Numbered from the stretch's first letter, positions 7,473 through 15,778 are shown. The stretch: 34,980 nucleotides of DNA from Betaproteobacteria bacterium (GCA_028065725.1 JAPTVL010000485.1:1-34980); one strand, 5' to 3'. Numbers and translations: made by a program. The notes: a model not told the origin generated them from the sequence alone.

Positions 7473-8381
7473 ATGAAATCAAACAGCAAAAAACCTTCCC
7501 TTTTCCTGTGCGCAGTCCTGGCGTTGGCCGTCACTGCCGCAGACGCCGCAGATTCAAAACCGGATGCCAGGGGCGAGGTGGTTGCCAAGATGGGAACCAT
7601 AGAAATCAGGCGGGGCGAGGTCGAGCAGGTACTAGGCTTGAAGGGCGGTGAAGCATTGCCTCCGATGGCACAGATCAATCAAGCGTTACGCGGGGAGTTG
7701 TTGCGGCGTGCAGTGCTGGAGGAGGCGAGGCGTCAGGAATGGGAAAAGCGGCCCGAAGTCAGGCAGCAGATCGAACGGGCGAAAGAGCAGGTCATCGTGT
7801 CCGGTTTTGTCAACAATCAGGCGCGGCCCCCTGCGGACTACCCCTCCGAGACGGAAATCAAGGCTGCTTACGAAGCCAACAAATCACGCTTCATGCAGCC
7901 TGCCCAGTTCCATCTTCAACAGATATTCGTGGCCGACACCGGGGCAGACCAGAAAGGGGCGGAAGCCGCTGCCCAACGGGCTGACGAACTATGGAAGCTG
8001 GCGCGCGAGAAGGGAGCGGATTTCGCCGAGCTCGCCCGCAAACACTCGGGACACGCCGAAAGCGCGGCCAAGGGGGGCGACATGGGGTGGCTGGCGGAGA
8101 ATGCGCTAATACCCGATATTCGCACGATGATCCAGGGTCTTGGTGCCGGCGAAGTCAGCAAGCCGGTGAAGTCGCCGAATGGTTGGCATATCTTGAAGCT
8201 GATCGAACGCAAGGCGCCCGCCCAACAAACGCTCGTCGAGGTCAGGGATAGCCTGGTGCAGTCCCTGCGCCTCAGCAAGGCGTCCGAAAACGAGCAGAAG
8301 TATCTGAGCCAACTGGTCGGAAAAATACCCGTCACAGTCAACGAAGTGGCTCTTTCCACCCTGAAAGGCGCCGCCAAATAG
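7473..8381 (+). CDS. epsD: EpsD-family peptidyl-prolyl cis-trans isomerase
   Basis: A 302-residue exported foldase of the SurA/PpiC (parvulin) type. It has a Sec signal peptide (cleavage near ADA, ~26), a helical chaperone-like N-domain (~30-135) and one parvulin domain (~140-250) with FHLQQIFV, GGDMGWL and SKPVKSPNGWHILKL signatures. Proteins of this type in EPS/PEP-CTERM clusters are named EpsD, and they probably assist folding of envelope components. The family name is by resemblance and context; a general PpiC-type foldase is the alternative. The upstream ribosome site is weak. Confidence 0.85.
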   Translation: MKSNSKKPSLFLCAVLALAVTAADAADSKPDARGEVVAKMGTIEIRRGEVEQVLGLKGGEALPPMAQINQALRGELLRRAVLEEARRQEWEKRPEVRQQIERAKEQVIVSGFVNNQARPPADYPSETEIKAAYEANKSRFMQPAQFHLQQIFVADTGADQKGAEAAAQRADELWKLAREKGADFAELARKHSGHAESAAKGGDMGWLAENALIPDIRTMIQGLGAGEVSKPVKSPNGWHILKLIERKAPAQQTLVEVRDSLVQSLRLSKASENEQKYLSQLVGKIPVTVNEVALSTLKGAAK

Positions 8382-8706
8382 TTTCCTCCCGGCAGCAGAT
8401 GTCTGCGTCATGATCCTAACGGACTAATATTGGGCGCGCTTACCCCAAACGAGTTGTCACATTTTTCCTCTACAGTACGGCATAGGGCATTCGGAGTTTT
8501 CAATCCGTATTGTCCAATAGACCCTCAATGCGTCATTCCCGCGTAGCGGGTCAACAATGAGGTTTTATCCGCTTCGCGGAGTGTTGTTCTTGCTGGATTC
8601 CCGCCTTCGCGGGAACGACGGTGCTAATGGGCAATCCGGGTTCAATCCGTGAGCCTGGGGGAAGAGGAGGCTCAGCGGCTTCGCCGGACAGTCTACGGGA
8701 GGTAAG
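8382..8706. repeat. Gap with REP-like palindromes (8531-8621)
   Basis: This gap holds two REP-like stems: CCCGCGTAGCGGG near 8538-8550 and GGATTCCCGCCTTCGCGGG near 8595-8613. A half PhoB-like site, TTGTCAC followed by ATTT, lies at 8454-8464, but no good -10 follows it. A CCTAACGGACTAAT element at 8415-8428 belongs to a motif family also seen at 11003, 12787, 15573 and 15678. No gene is visible. Confidence 0.6.
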
Positions 8707-10926
8707 GTGAAACAATGGTTCAGTGGGATGCGCAGGACTTCTGCGATATTTTTCCTGGTGCTCGGCCTCGGCATCCTGCCTGCGCTCATTCCACGAGAGG
8801 CAGCCGCAGCAGGGCCGGCCGCCTGGCAAAAAGCACCCGCGGGCGTTCTCGAGAAACTTCAGAGCGGCGAGCCGCAGGATCTGATCGTGCTGTTCGACGA
8901 TGCCGCCGTTCAAAAGGAAGCCGCCGATCTGCGCAGGAAGCGCGGGCTGAAGATAGACACCGATGAAATCCAGGCGGTCAAGGCAGCCCGCTACAAGACG
9001 CTCAAGCAGTCCATACTTGCTGCGCTACCCCCGGATCAGCACGAGCTTCTTCTCGATTACAGCCATCTTCCCATGGCGTTCATCCGCTTCAGGACGCCGG
9101 AGGCGCTGCAAATGCTGCTGCAGCGCCCCGATGTCATCGCCGTTTACCGGGACGAGAAGAAATACACGCAGTTGACCGAAAGCCTGCCGCTGATCAGCCA
9201 GCCGCCCGTCGCCGCCGCGGGCGACGACGGAAACGGCACCTCGGTGCTGGTGATCGATACCGGCGCTAACTACACCCTGCCTGCCCTGGGTTCGTGCACC
9301 GCACCGGGGGCGCCCGCCAGCTGCAAGGTGATCTTTTACCAGAACATCGCCGATTCCAGCACTGCGCTGGATTCATTCGGCCACGGCACCAATGTCTCGG
9401 GGATCGTGGCAGGGGTCGCCCCGGCGACGAAACTTGCCGTGGTCAACGTGTTCGGAAGCAACTCATATACCACGGATTCCCTGATACTGTCGGCGATCAA
9501 CTGGGGCATTGACAACCGGGCGGCGCTCAGTATCGCCGCCATCAACATGAGCCTGGGCGCTAGCGCCAAGTACACCTCGCCCTGCAGCGATGCCGGCACC
9601 AATCCGTATGTCACCCCGGTTGCGAATGCCAAGGCCGCGGGCATCGTTACCGTGATCGCATCCGGCAACAGCGCCTACATCGATGGCGTTACCATGCCTG
9701 CATGCACCCCGGGTGCCGTTTCCGTGGGGGCCGTATACGACGCCAACGTGGGGAGCAGATCCTATTCCGTATGCAGTGACCCGACCACCGTAGCCGACCA
9801 GGTGACCTGTTTCTCCAACAGCGCCAGTTTTCTTACGATTCTGGCCCCCGGTGCGATGATTACCGCAGCCGGCTTGACCTATGCCGGAACCTCCCAGGCC
9901 ACGCCTCATATCGCCGGTTCCGTGGCGGTGCTGCGCTCCGCGTTTTTTACCGAAACTGCGGATCAGACCATTGCGCGCATGACCGGCACCGGGACGATGA
10001 TCACCGACCCCCGCAACGGCATCGCGAAACCGAGAATCAACCTGCTTGCCGCGGCGCTGCCCGGCAACGACCAGTTTGCCAGCCGGGCGGCGCTCACGGG
10101 CAGTTCGGGTACCGCCGTCGGGCACAGCATACTTGCCGGCAAGGAAACCGGCGAACCCGCTCATGCCGGCAATGCCGGCGGCGCATCGGTGTGGTGGAAG
10201 TGGGTGGCGCCGGCGAATGGCCAGGTATCCCTCGATACCCACGGCAGCAATTTCGATACCCTGCTGGCGGTCTATACCGGCGCCAGCGTCAGCGGACTGG
10301 CCAATGTCGCCGCCAACGACAACGACAACAGCCCCAACAACACCAGCGGTTTGCTGTTTCAGGCCCGCGCCGGCACCGAATACGAGATTGCCGTGGACGG
10401 GTGGGGGGGGCAGGACGGCGACATCCTGCTGAACTTCAGCCTCAACGTAGCGGCGAAGGCAGACCTGTCCGTCTCGGAAAGCGTCACTCCGTCCAACCCC
10501 CAGGTGGGGGACGCCGTGACCTATACCCTGACGGTCACCAACAACGGCCCGCAGGCAGCCACCAACGTCGTGCTCACCGATACCCTGCCCGCATCCGTCA
10601 AGCTGTCGTCTGCGCCTCCTTCCTGCCTGCTCGCCGGCTCGGTCGTGACGTGCAATCTGGGAACCCTGGCGAACGGGGCCAGTACCACCGTGACCCTGGT
10701 GGCGCATGTGTTGGCGGAGGGTGCCGTCACGAACAGCGTCGGCGTCACTTCCGACGTGACGGACGGCGTGGCCGGCAACAATACGGCATCCGCTTCGATC
10801 TCGGTTGTTTCCAGTGCCAACACCGACAGCGACATCCCCACCCTGCCCGAGTGGGGCGAGATCCTCATGGCGGGGCTGCTGATGGTCGCGGCATTTTCAA
10901 GAATCCGAGGACGGCCGCTTGCATGA
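8707..10926 (+). CDS. Subtilase (S8) with PPC, DUF11 and IPTL-CTERM
   Basis: A 739-residue exported subtilisin-like protease. It starts at GTG after an excellent GGGAGGT site and has a signal peptide (~10-35). An inhibitor-like prodomain spans ~40-155. The S8 domain has Asp184 (LVIDTG), His226 (GHGTNVSG), oxyanion Asn321 (ASGNS) and Ser396 (GTSQATPHIAG). It is followed by a pre-peptidase-C-like beta domain (~455-580), a DUF11 repeat (~585-695, DLSVSESVTPSNPQVGDAV) and an IPTL-CTERM sorting tail (IPTLPEWGEILMAG, helix, then RIRGR). The tail predicts envelope sorting akin to PEP-CTERM. Prodomain length and all catalytic residues look intact. The natural substrate is unknown. Confidence 0.93.
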   Translation: MKQWFSGMRRTSAIFFLVLGLGILPALIPREAAAAGPAAWQKAPAGVLEKLQSGEPQDLIVLFDDAAVQKEAADLRRKRGLKIDTDEIQAVKAARYKTLKQSILAALPPDQHELLLDYSHLPMAFIRFRTPEALQMLLQRPDVIAVYRDEKKYTQLTESLPLISQPPVAAAGDDGNGTSVLVIDTGANYTLPALGSCTAPGAPASCKVIFYQNIADSSTALDSFGHGTNVSGIVAGVAPATKLAVVNVFGSNSYTTDSLILSAINWGIDNRAALSIAAINMSLGASAKYTSPCSDAGTNPYVTPVANAKAAGIVTVIASGNSAYIDGVTMPACTPGAVSVGAVYDANVGSRSYSVCSDPTTVADQVTCFSNSASFLTILAPGAMITAAGLTYAGTSQATPHIAGSVAVLRSAFFTETADQTIARMTGTGTMITDPRNGIAKPRINLLAAALPGNDQFASRAALTGSSGTAVGHSILAGKETGEPAHAGNAGGASVWWKWVAPANGQVSLDTHGSNFDTLLAVYTGASVSGLANVAANDNDNSPNNTSGLLFQARAGTEYEIAVDGWGGQDGDILLNFSLNVAAKADLSVSESVTPSNPQVGDAVTYTLTVTNNGPQAATNVVLTDTLPASVKLSSAPPSCLLAGSVVTCNLGTLANGASTTVTLVAHVLAEGAVTNSVGVTSDVTDGVAGNNTASASISVVSSANTDSDIPTLPEWGEILMAGLLMVAAFSRIRGRPLA

Positions 10927-10966
10927 GGCGCGCCGGGTTCTAATTCGTCCTTAGCGCCGGGGAAAT

Positions 10967-10984
10967 GTGACGGAAATATGACAT
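10967..10984 (-). promoter_or_regulatory. Strong PhoB-box match (minus strand)
   Basis: Read on the minus strand this is ATGTCAT, ATTT, CCGTCAC: two 7-base PhoB-type half-sites with a 4-base AT-rich gap, the best match to the consensus in the window. Its orientation points back into the subtilase gene and the -10 position (CGCTAA) is poor, so its function there is unclear. It lies ~217 bases upstream of the ankyrin gene start. Confidence 0.4.
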
Positions 10985-11112
10985 GCTGCCGCTTAACAAT
11001 GATCCGAACGGCTTATCCACTAACTGAAAACCCCCGTGAACAAATGGATACGGCTCTGCCTGATCGCGCGAAAATCCGCCAAACGGCCGTCTCGAATTAA
11101 AAATTCATCAAA

Positions 11113-11147
11113 TCGTCATAAATTTTTAACGAAAATCCAAATATCAT
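11113..11147 (+). promoter_or_regulatory. PhoB-box-like promoter of the ankyrin gene
   Basis: TCGTCAT, AAAT, TTTTAAC, an eleven-base spacer, then TATCAT at 11142-11147. A start near 11154 gives a leader of about 30 nt to the gene at 11184. It may drive the ankyrin-epsA-dsbC group. The spacer is one base longer than in the other three copies. Confidence 0.5.
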
Positions 11148-11183
11148 GCCGGTCTCAACAGATTTTTAAGAATCCTATCCGCC

Positions 11184-11954
11184 ATGAGCATGAAAGCATA
11201 TCGACGCAACACGCTTGCCGCCTGCCTGGTTGTATTCATGCTGGCGGCTTCCGCCACAGCCGGTGCCGCCACCGACAACGACCTCAACCTGATCGATGCG
11301 GCCGCGAGGAACGACGCACAGATATTCAAGATGATGCTTGAAATGGGCGCGAACCCCGATGCCCTCGACAAGGGCGAAAACAGTGCGCTCCTGATGGCGG
11401 CGTATCACGCCAACCGTGACATGGTGCGCCAGTTGCTGGCCCTGCGCGTCGAGGTCAATGTGAAGGGCAGCATCGGCTTCACCCCCCTGGGAGCGGCGGC
11501 CATGAATGCCGATCCCGCCATCGTGCAAATGCTGATCAAGGCCGGAGGGCGCCTCGATGTGTGGGACGATGCGGGCAACACGCCACTGCTCACCGCCCTG
11601 CGTTTCCAGCGTGATGCGAACGTGCGGGCGCTGCTGGAAGCCGGCGCGGACGCCGACAAAACGGACGTCCAGGGCCAGAGCCCTCTGATGGTGGCAGTGC
11701 AGGCGGACCGTCCCGATTACGTGAAGGCCCTGCTGGAGAAAAGGGTCGACCTCAATCAGGTCGACAAGCAGGGGATGAACGCGCTCTATGTGGCCATTTT
11801 CGAAGGCCACGACGAAATCGCGCAGAAACTCGTCGCCGCGGGTGCCAACGTGAATCGCCCGGCCAACGGCTACCCGCCGCTGCACTGGGCAAGCGTCATG
11901 GGCAGGTCGGATCTCTTGCCTGTGCTGGTGAACGCCGGCGCGGTCTCAGACTGA
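11184..11954 (+). CDS. Exported ankyrin-repeat protein
   Basis: A 256-residue protein with a Sec signal peptide (hydrophobic ~11-25, cleavage near AGA). About six to seven ankyrin repeats of ~33 residues follow, each with the usual TPL...A...G pattern and an LL...GA.. turn (for example GNTPLLTALRF and GQSPLMVAVQA). It would be a periplasmic protein-protein interaction scaffold; the partner is unknown. An alternative in-frame start is the ATG at 11190. The EpsA regulator gene follows after 40 bp. Bacterial ankyrin proteins sometimes guard envelope proteases or catalases, but nothing here identifies such a partner. Confidence 0.9.
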   Translation: MSMKAYRRNTLAACLVVFMLAASATAGAATDNDLNLIDAAARNDAQIFKMMLEMGANPDALDKGENSALLMAAYHANRDMVRQLLALRVEVNVKGSIGFTPLGAAAMNADPAIVQMLIKAGGRLDVWDDAGNTPLLTALRFQRDANVRALLEAGADADKTDVQGQSPLMVAVQADRPDYVKALLEKRVDLNQVDKQGMNALYVAIFEGHDEIAQKLVAAGANVNRPANGYPPLHWASVMGRSDLLPVLVNAGAVSD

Positions 11955-11994
11955 TCTTCCCTCCGCCCATCCGCTCCCGGGGAAAAATACAGCC

Positions 11995-12780
11995 ATGTTT
12001 TTAAACAAAAAACAATATCACACCCTCGAAGGAGAAGATCAGGAACATCTGGTTTCTGTCATCGACAGCTCGTTGCACGTGGTGAACCAGCATCATTTTT
12101 TCTCCTGGAGCCAGGGTATTGTGCAGAACCTGCTGCCTCATGAAATCCTGGTGTGCGGCATTGCGACGGGGGCTGAGTCGCCGATGCGCTTCAAGCGGTT
12201 TTCCAGTTCCCGCTACTTCGACGACGCGCATTTTTTGGAGGTGTGTCATGCGGAGGACGGCCTGCTGCCGCGGATGATTTCGCGCTCGAACGAGACCGGG
12301 CGCCCCTGCATGTTGGGAACCGGGGCGTCCAGGCGGTATTACGACGAGGCGTGGCTGCCTCTGCTGGAGCGATCGGAGCTGCGCAACGCCGCGGCGGACG
12401 GCCAGCGCGGCCCGGACGGCCGGCTGAAAAGCTATTTCTGCTTTTCCCGGGTGGGCCTCCCGCTCGGGCCGCGCGTCGAATATCTGCTGCAATTGCTGGT
12501 GCCTTTCCTTGATACGACGTTTTCCCGCGTTCTCTGCAACGAAGAGCCGGATCCCGGCATCGACTGCCCGCATAGCGCGTCATCCATAACGGTGCGCGAA
12601 GTGCAGATTCTCAACTACATCAAGCTCGGCAAGACCAATCAGCAGATTGCCGAGGCGCTGAATCTCAGCCCGCTGACCGTCAAGAATCACGTGCAAAAAA
12701 CCTTGAGAAAGCTGAAGGCCCACAACCGCGGCCATGCCGTTGCGCGCGCGATCAACTTCGGCCTGCTGAAAGCGCAATAA
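11995..12780 (+). CDS. epsA: EpsA-type LuxR-family transcriptional regulator
   Basis: A 261-residue regulator. The N-terminal ~190 residues match, in layout and in the opening (QEHLVSVIDSSLHV, HHFFSWSQG), the PEP-CTERM/exosortase-associated regulator EpsA. The C-terminal LuxR-type helix-turn-helix (~196-255) reads LGKTNQQIAEALNLSP, then LTVKNHVQKTLRKL. EpsA is thought to govern EPS and PEP-CTERM gene expression, but its DNA site and signal are not established as far as I know. No receiver phospho-acceptor pattern is obvious, so the input is not a classic two-component signal. dsbC follows after 68 bp. Confidence 0.88.
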   Translation: MFLNKKQYHTLEGEDQEHLVSVIDSSLHVVNQHHFFSWSQGIVQNLLPHEILVCGIATGAESPMRFKRFSSSRYFDDAHFLEVCHAEDGLLPRMISRSNETGRPCMLGTGASRRYYDEAWLPLLERSELRNAAADGQRGPDGRLKSYFCFSRVGLPLGPRVEYLLQLLVPFLDTTFSRVLCNEEPDPGIDCPHSASSITVREVQILNYIKLGKTNQQIAEALNLSPLTVKNHVQKTLRKLKAHNRGHAVARAINFGLLKAQ

Positions 12781-12785
12781 ACAGG

Positions 12786-12797
12786 GTCCGTTCGGAC
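12786..12797. promoter_or_regulatory. GTCCGTTCGGAC palindrome before dsbC
   Basis: A perfect 12-base dyad just after the epsA stop and ~50 bases before dsbC. The extended form TCCGTTCGGACTAT (12787-12800) has relatives at 8414, 11003, 15573 and 15678, all intergenic and all on the plus strand. It could be an operator, perhaps of EpsA, or a worn copy of a common intergenic repeat. Confidence 0.3.
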
Positions 12798-12848
12798 TAT
12801 CAATTTAAGCCTTGTTGTTTTTGTCATCTCAAACCGGAAGGAAGAACC

Positions 12849-13637
12849 ATGTTGAAACTGACACAAATTATCGCTGCTCTGACCATGATGGCAACCGCCT
12901 ACGGCGCATCCGCCAGCGATGCCGGTGACCTCAAAAAACTGCTCGAAGACAAAATTCCCGGGCTCAAGGCCGAGGTAGTCGCGAATGACCCTGCCGTGGA
13001 ACAGATCAGGAAATCCCTGGCGGAAAAAATGCCTGAGATAAAGATCGGCACAATCTCCAAAGTGCCTTATGGCGGCATGTACGAAGTGGTCGTCAACGGG
13101 ATCAACATCTTTTACACCGATGAAAAAGGGGAGGTGGGATTTTTCGGCAACATGATCGACCTGAAAACCCAGAATAACATTACCCAGCAGAAGGTCGCGA
13201 AACTTCGCACCATAGACTTTGCCAGCCTGCCTCTGGACAAGGCCATCGTCAGAGTGACAGGCAACGGTTCGCGCAAGCTCGCGCTATTTTCCGACCCGGA
13301 ATGCCCTTTTTGCCAGGATCTTGAAAAAGAGCTGAAAGACATCAACAATCTGACCACTTATATTTTCCTGTTGCCGCTAACGGAAATCCACCCTGACGCG
13401 GAGCGCAAGGCGGAACTGGTCTGGTGCGCCAGCGATAAGGCCAAAGCCTGGGACGACATGATGTTGAACCAAAAGGAACCTGTTGCAGGCAACACCAATT
13501 GCAAAACGCCGATCAAGGACATCGCCGAACTGGCGGCCAAGCTATCGATTACCGGCACCCCGGGAATGGTTTTCGCAAACGGACAGATGATCCCCGGCGG
13601 GCTGCCGCGGGAGAAGATCGAGAAGCTGCTGAACTGA
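12849..13637 (+). CDS. dsbC: DsbC-type thiol:disulfide interchange protein
   Basis: A 262-residue periplasmic disulfide isomerase. The signal peptide ends near GASA (~22). An N-terminal dimerisation domain (~25-95) and linker precede a thioredoxin-fold domain with the active-site Cys152-Pro-Phe-Cys155 (SDPECPFCQDL) and a cis-Pro loop (TGTPGMVFANG). Two more cysteines (VWCASDK and NTNCKTP) fit the second, structural disulfide of DsbC. GGAAGGAAG is a good ribosome site. It would correct disulfides in exported proteins such as the Cys-containing PBP-like protein at 17020, which is inference. Confidence 0.93.
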   Translation: MLKLTQIIAALTMMATAYGASASDAGDLKKLLEDKIPGLKAEVVANDPAVEQIRKSLAEKMPEIKIGTISKVPYGGMYEVVVNGINIFYTDEKGEVGFFGNMIDLKTQNNITQQKVAKLRTIDFASLPLDKAIVRVTGNGSRKLALFSDPECPFCQDLEKELKDINNLTTYIFLLPLTEIHPDAERKAELVWCASDKAKAWDDMMLNQKEPVAGNTNCKTPIKDIAELAAKLSITGTPGMVFANGQMIPGGLPREKIEKLLN

Positions 13638-13686
13638 CCGTTCTGTTTCCAGGGTAGTGATTTATCCTGGGGAAGCGCTGATTAAA

Positions 13687-13770
13687 TGACAAATTGTCAT
13701 TCCGGCGAAGGCCGGAATCTAGAAAATTCAAAGTACTGGACACCGGCTTTCGCCGGTGTGAAAGATTGTT
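13687..13770. repeat. REP-like double palindrome
   Basis: Contains TTCCGGCGAAGGCCGGAA (13692-13709) and ACCGGCTTTCGCCGGT (~13742-13757), the paired-stem form common in proteobacterial intergenic repeats. The bases up to 13863 hold no gene. Confidence 0.7.
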
Positions 13771-13863
13771 TCGCGAGTTGGGCGATAACACTGCCCATCC
13801 CCGCGAACTCCTATTTCTTTGTGCCTCTGTGGTGAATGAACCGCAGTTTATACTATTTGAAGC

Positions 13864-13993
13864 TTAAGCCGCAGAACACTGCAAGCGGATTTCCCTCACC
13901 CCCACCCCCTCTCCCGGAGGGCGAGGGGCTTTAAATTCCCTTCTGCTTTATGCCCTTCAGGGCGCTCCGGGAGAAGGGCTGGGGATAAGGGAG
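13864..13993 (+). repeat. ~130-bp hairpin repeat, copy 1
   Basis: From AGCCGCAGAACACTGC to GGGGATAAGGGAG. The inner part is an imperfect hairpin: CCCTCTCCCGGAG can pair with CTCCGGGAGAAGGG, with a CCCTTCAGGGC stem inside. The same unit recurs inverted at 15162-15290 with only scattered differences. The pair brackets the MITE-like element and the pseudopilin-like gene. Confidence 0.85.
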
Positions 13994-14038
13994 TACATTT
14001 AGCGTGCATGTACCGCGATTTACGAAGCACTACTCCAG

Positions 14039-14222
14039 GTTAAACCCGGATTATCCATTAGGCGGCGCTTTGCGCCTACGCGAGTGCTGGCGGCCGGTTT
14101 GCGGCCATTTTCGCCGCTTGTTCGTCGTCCATGGAACGGCCATGGACTCCTCGCAAGCAACGAAACTGTCTCGCAACCCGCCTCGCCATCATCTCGCGTC
14201 CTAATGGATAATCTGGGTTAAA
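14039..14222. mobile_element. MITE-like element with 22-24 bp terminal inverted repeats
   Basis: The left end (14039-14062: TTAAACCCGGATTATCC then ATTAGG) and right end (14200-14222: CCTAATGGATAATC then TGGGTTAAA) are inverted copies with two or three mismatches. They enclose ~137 bases with an internal GTCCATGG...CCATGGAC palindrome and no coding capacity of its own. No target-site duplication is obvious. The right end runs to just before the pseudopilin-like gene and removes confidence in the GTG at 14223 as its start. Confidence 0.65.
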
Positions 14223-14255
14223 GTGTCTGCGTTTTGTTTTAGGAATGAACCGGAA

Positions 14256-15098
14256 ATGTCCGTGGCTGCGCCGGCGCACCGCTTGAAATTTACGACGCCC
14301 TGCCGTTCATGCGGCGGGTTCACCTATCTCGGCGTCCTTTTCGCCGTGGTCTTCATGGGCATTGCCATGGCCGCAACGGGAACGGTGTGGCACCAGACCC
14401 GGCAGCGGGAGAAGGAGCGTGAACTGCTGTTCATCGGCGGCCAGTTCCGTCAGGCCCTGGACTTGTACTATCAGAATTCGTCGAATTCGCCGCCGGGCAA
14501 GGCAAAAAAATTCCCCCAAAAGCTTGAAGACCTGCTGCGCGACGATCGCTATCCCGACGTCAGGCGCTATCTGCGCAGGATTTACCACGATCCCATGACC
14601 GGCGGCACCGAATGGGGCCTGGTCAGAAGCGCCGACAAAGGCATCGTCGGCATATACAGCCTGTCCGACGAGGCGCCGGTTAAAACCGCCAATTTCGAAA
14701 AGGCCGACGCGGCGCTGGCGGACAAGCGGCATTATTACCAGTGGCAGTTCATCGCAACGAACGGGGCCGTCGCTACCGCGCCCGCCGCCAACTCGGCCGC
14801 CGCGGGAGCAACCAGCGATGCGTCCACTCCCGGCTCCGCAACGCCGGCCCCCGGCTTGCCCGACTCCGCGCTAACGGCTGCGCCGGCGCCGGCCGACAGC
14901 CAGCAGAACCCGCCCGCGGCTGCGCCCGAACCTCCGCCGAGCGAGCTGCCGCCGGACGAGCAGCGCAGCGCGCAATGCAACAGCGCGCTCATGCGTGCGC
15001 GCACCGCCTGTTTTGCGATAGCGCGAAAAAGCGGGATGGATTCCGCCAGCGACTGTTTCCTGTCGGCAAGCACGCAATACACGCAGTGCATGAAATAA
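14256..15098 (+). CDS. Pseudopilin-like protein with Ala/Pro-rich extension
   Basis: A 280-residue type IV pilin-like protein of the type II secretion/pilin superfamily. The prepilin peptidase site reads CGG then FTYLGVLFAVVFMGIAMA, a typical N-methylated helix, but mature position 5 is Gly rather than the usual Glu. A globular part (~50-170) is followed by an Ala/Pro/Ser-rich linker (~175-245) and a C-terminal domain with four Cys. It belongs with small pseudopilins next to general secretion genes, though no such genes are seen here. The ATG at 14256 is preferred over the GTG at 14223, which abuts the MITE end. The gene stands alone between inverted repeats. Confidence 0.8.
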   Translation: MSVAAPAHRLKFTTPCRSCGGFTYLGVLFAVVFMGIAMAATGTVWHQTRQREKERELLFIGGQFRQALDLYYQNSSNSPPGKAKKFPQKLEDLLRDDRYPDVRRYLRRIYHDPMTGGTEWGLVRSADKGIVGIYSLSDEAPVKTANFEKADAALADKRHYYQWQFIATNGAVATAPAANSAAAGATSDASTPGSATPAPGLPDSALTAAPAPADSQQNPPAAAPEPPPSELPPDEQRSAQCNSALMRARTACFAIARKSGMDSASDCFLSASTQYTQCMK

Positions 15099-15161
15099 GG
15101 CACACCTCACGGCACCGGCTTCAGTCGTACATAAGGAAGCGCGAGGATGGCTGGACGCACC

Positions 15162-15290
15162 TCCCTCATCCCCAGCCTTTCTTCCGGAGCGCCCTGAAGG
15201 GCATAAAGCAGACGGGAGTTAAAAGCCCCTCGCCCTCCGGGAGAGGGGTTGGGGTGAGGGAAAACCCCTCGCAGCGTTCTGCGGCTTGAG
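15162..15290 (-). repeat. ~130-bp hairpin repeat, copy 2 (inverted)
   Basis: This is the reverse complement of 13864-13993. Shared landmarks are the GCCCTGAAGGGCATAAAGC core and the CGTTCTGCGGCTT end. With copy 1 it forms an inverted pair 1.2 kb apart. Confidence 0.85.
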
Positions 15291-15355
15291 TTCCAAACAG
15301 CATGAAATCCTGCACCAGGCTAATAAGCATGGGCATGCGATGTTCATGGAACCGA

Positions 15356-15449
15356 TGTAGCCCGGATGCAGCGCAGCGGAATCCGGGAAGCTGCAGGGGT
15401 CGTTTTTTTCCGTTCACCCCGCATTACGCTGCGCTCCATGCGGGCTACA
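15356..15449. repeat. Palindromic TGTAGCCCG...CGGGCTACA repeat
   Basis: TGTAGCCCGGATGCAGCGCA at one end pairs with the inverted TGCGCTCCATGCGGGCTACA at the other, about 94 bp overall, a form widespread in beta- and gammaproteobacterial intergenic DNA. Positions 15450-15778 hold two members of the CCGWWCGG motif family (15573 and 15678) and no gene I can support. Confidence 0.75.
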
Positions 15450-15778
15450 TTTTTCAGGATCAGTTGGTCGTAGCGTCTTTCACGGGCTTTGGCCCTATCC
15501 TCTTGCCTGCCGCCAGGAACCAACGAGAGGTATCGGCGAGGCCGCGCCCCTGTTTTTTCTTTCCCGCCATGAGCCGTTCGGACTAATTTTTCGCCTTCCC
15601 GATTCATTCCCGCGTCATTTTCCCTTGCTAGTCTTGCCGCAATCGCCGATCAACAGGCGAATCCAGGCGGCCATGGTCTGAACGGCCTACGAAATTGCAA
15701 TGCCGGGCCCTAAGGCTCGTAACAATCATCCGGTAATGTTCGTGCGTCTGTTCAGAAAAAAGTTCAGGCCACCTCCAG

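Noticed and set aside
9463..10707. Long minus-strand ORF inside the subtilase
   Set aside because: The subtilase triad and domains are complete on the other strand; this ORF reflects GC-rich codon bias.
13687..15449. CRISPR array
   Set aside because: The repeats are palindromic, unequal and unevenly spaced, with no constant spacer length.
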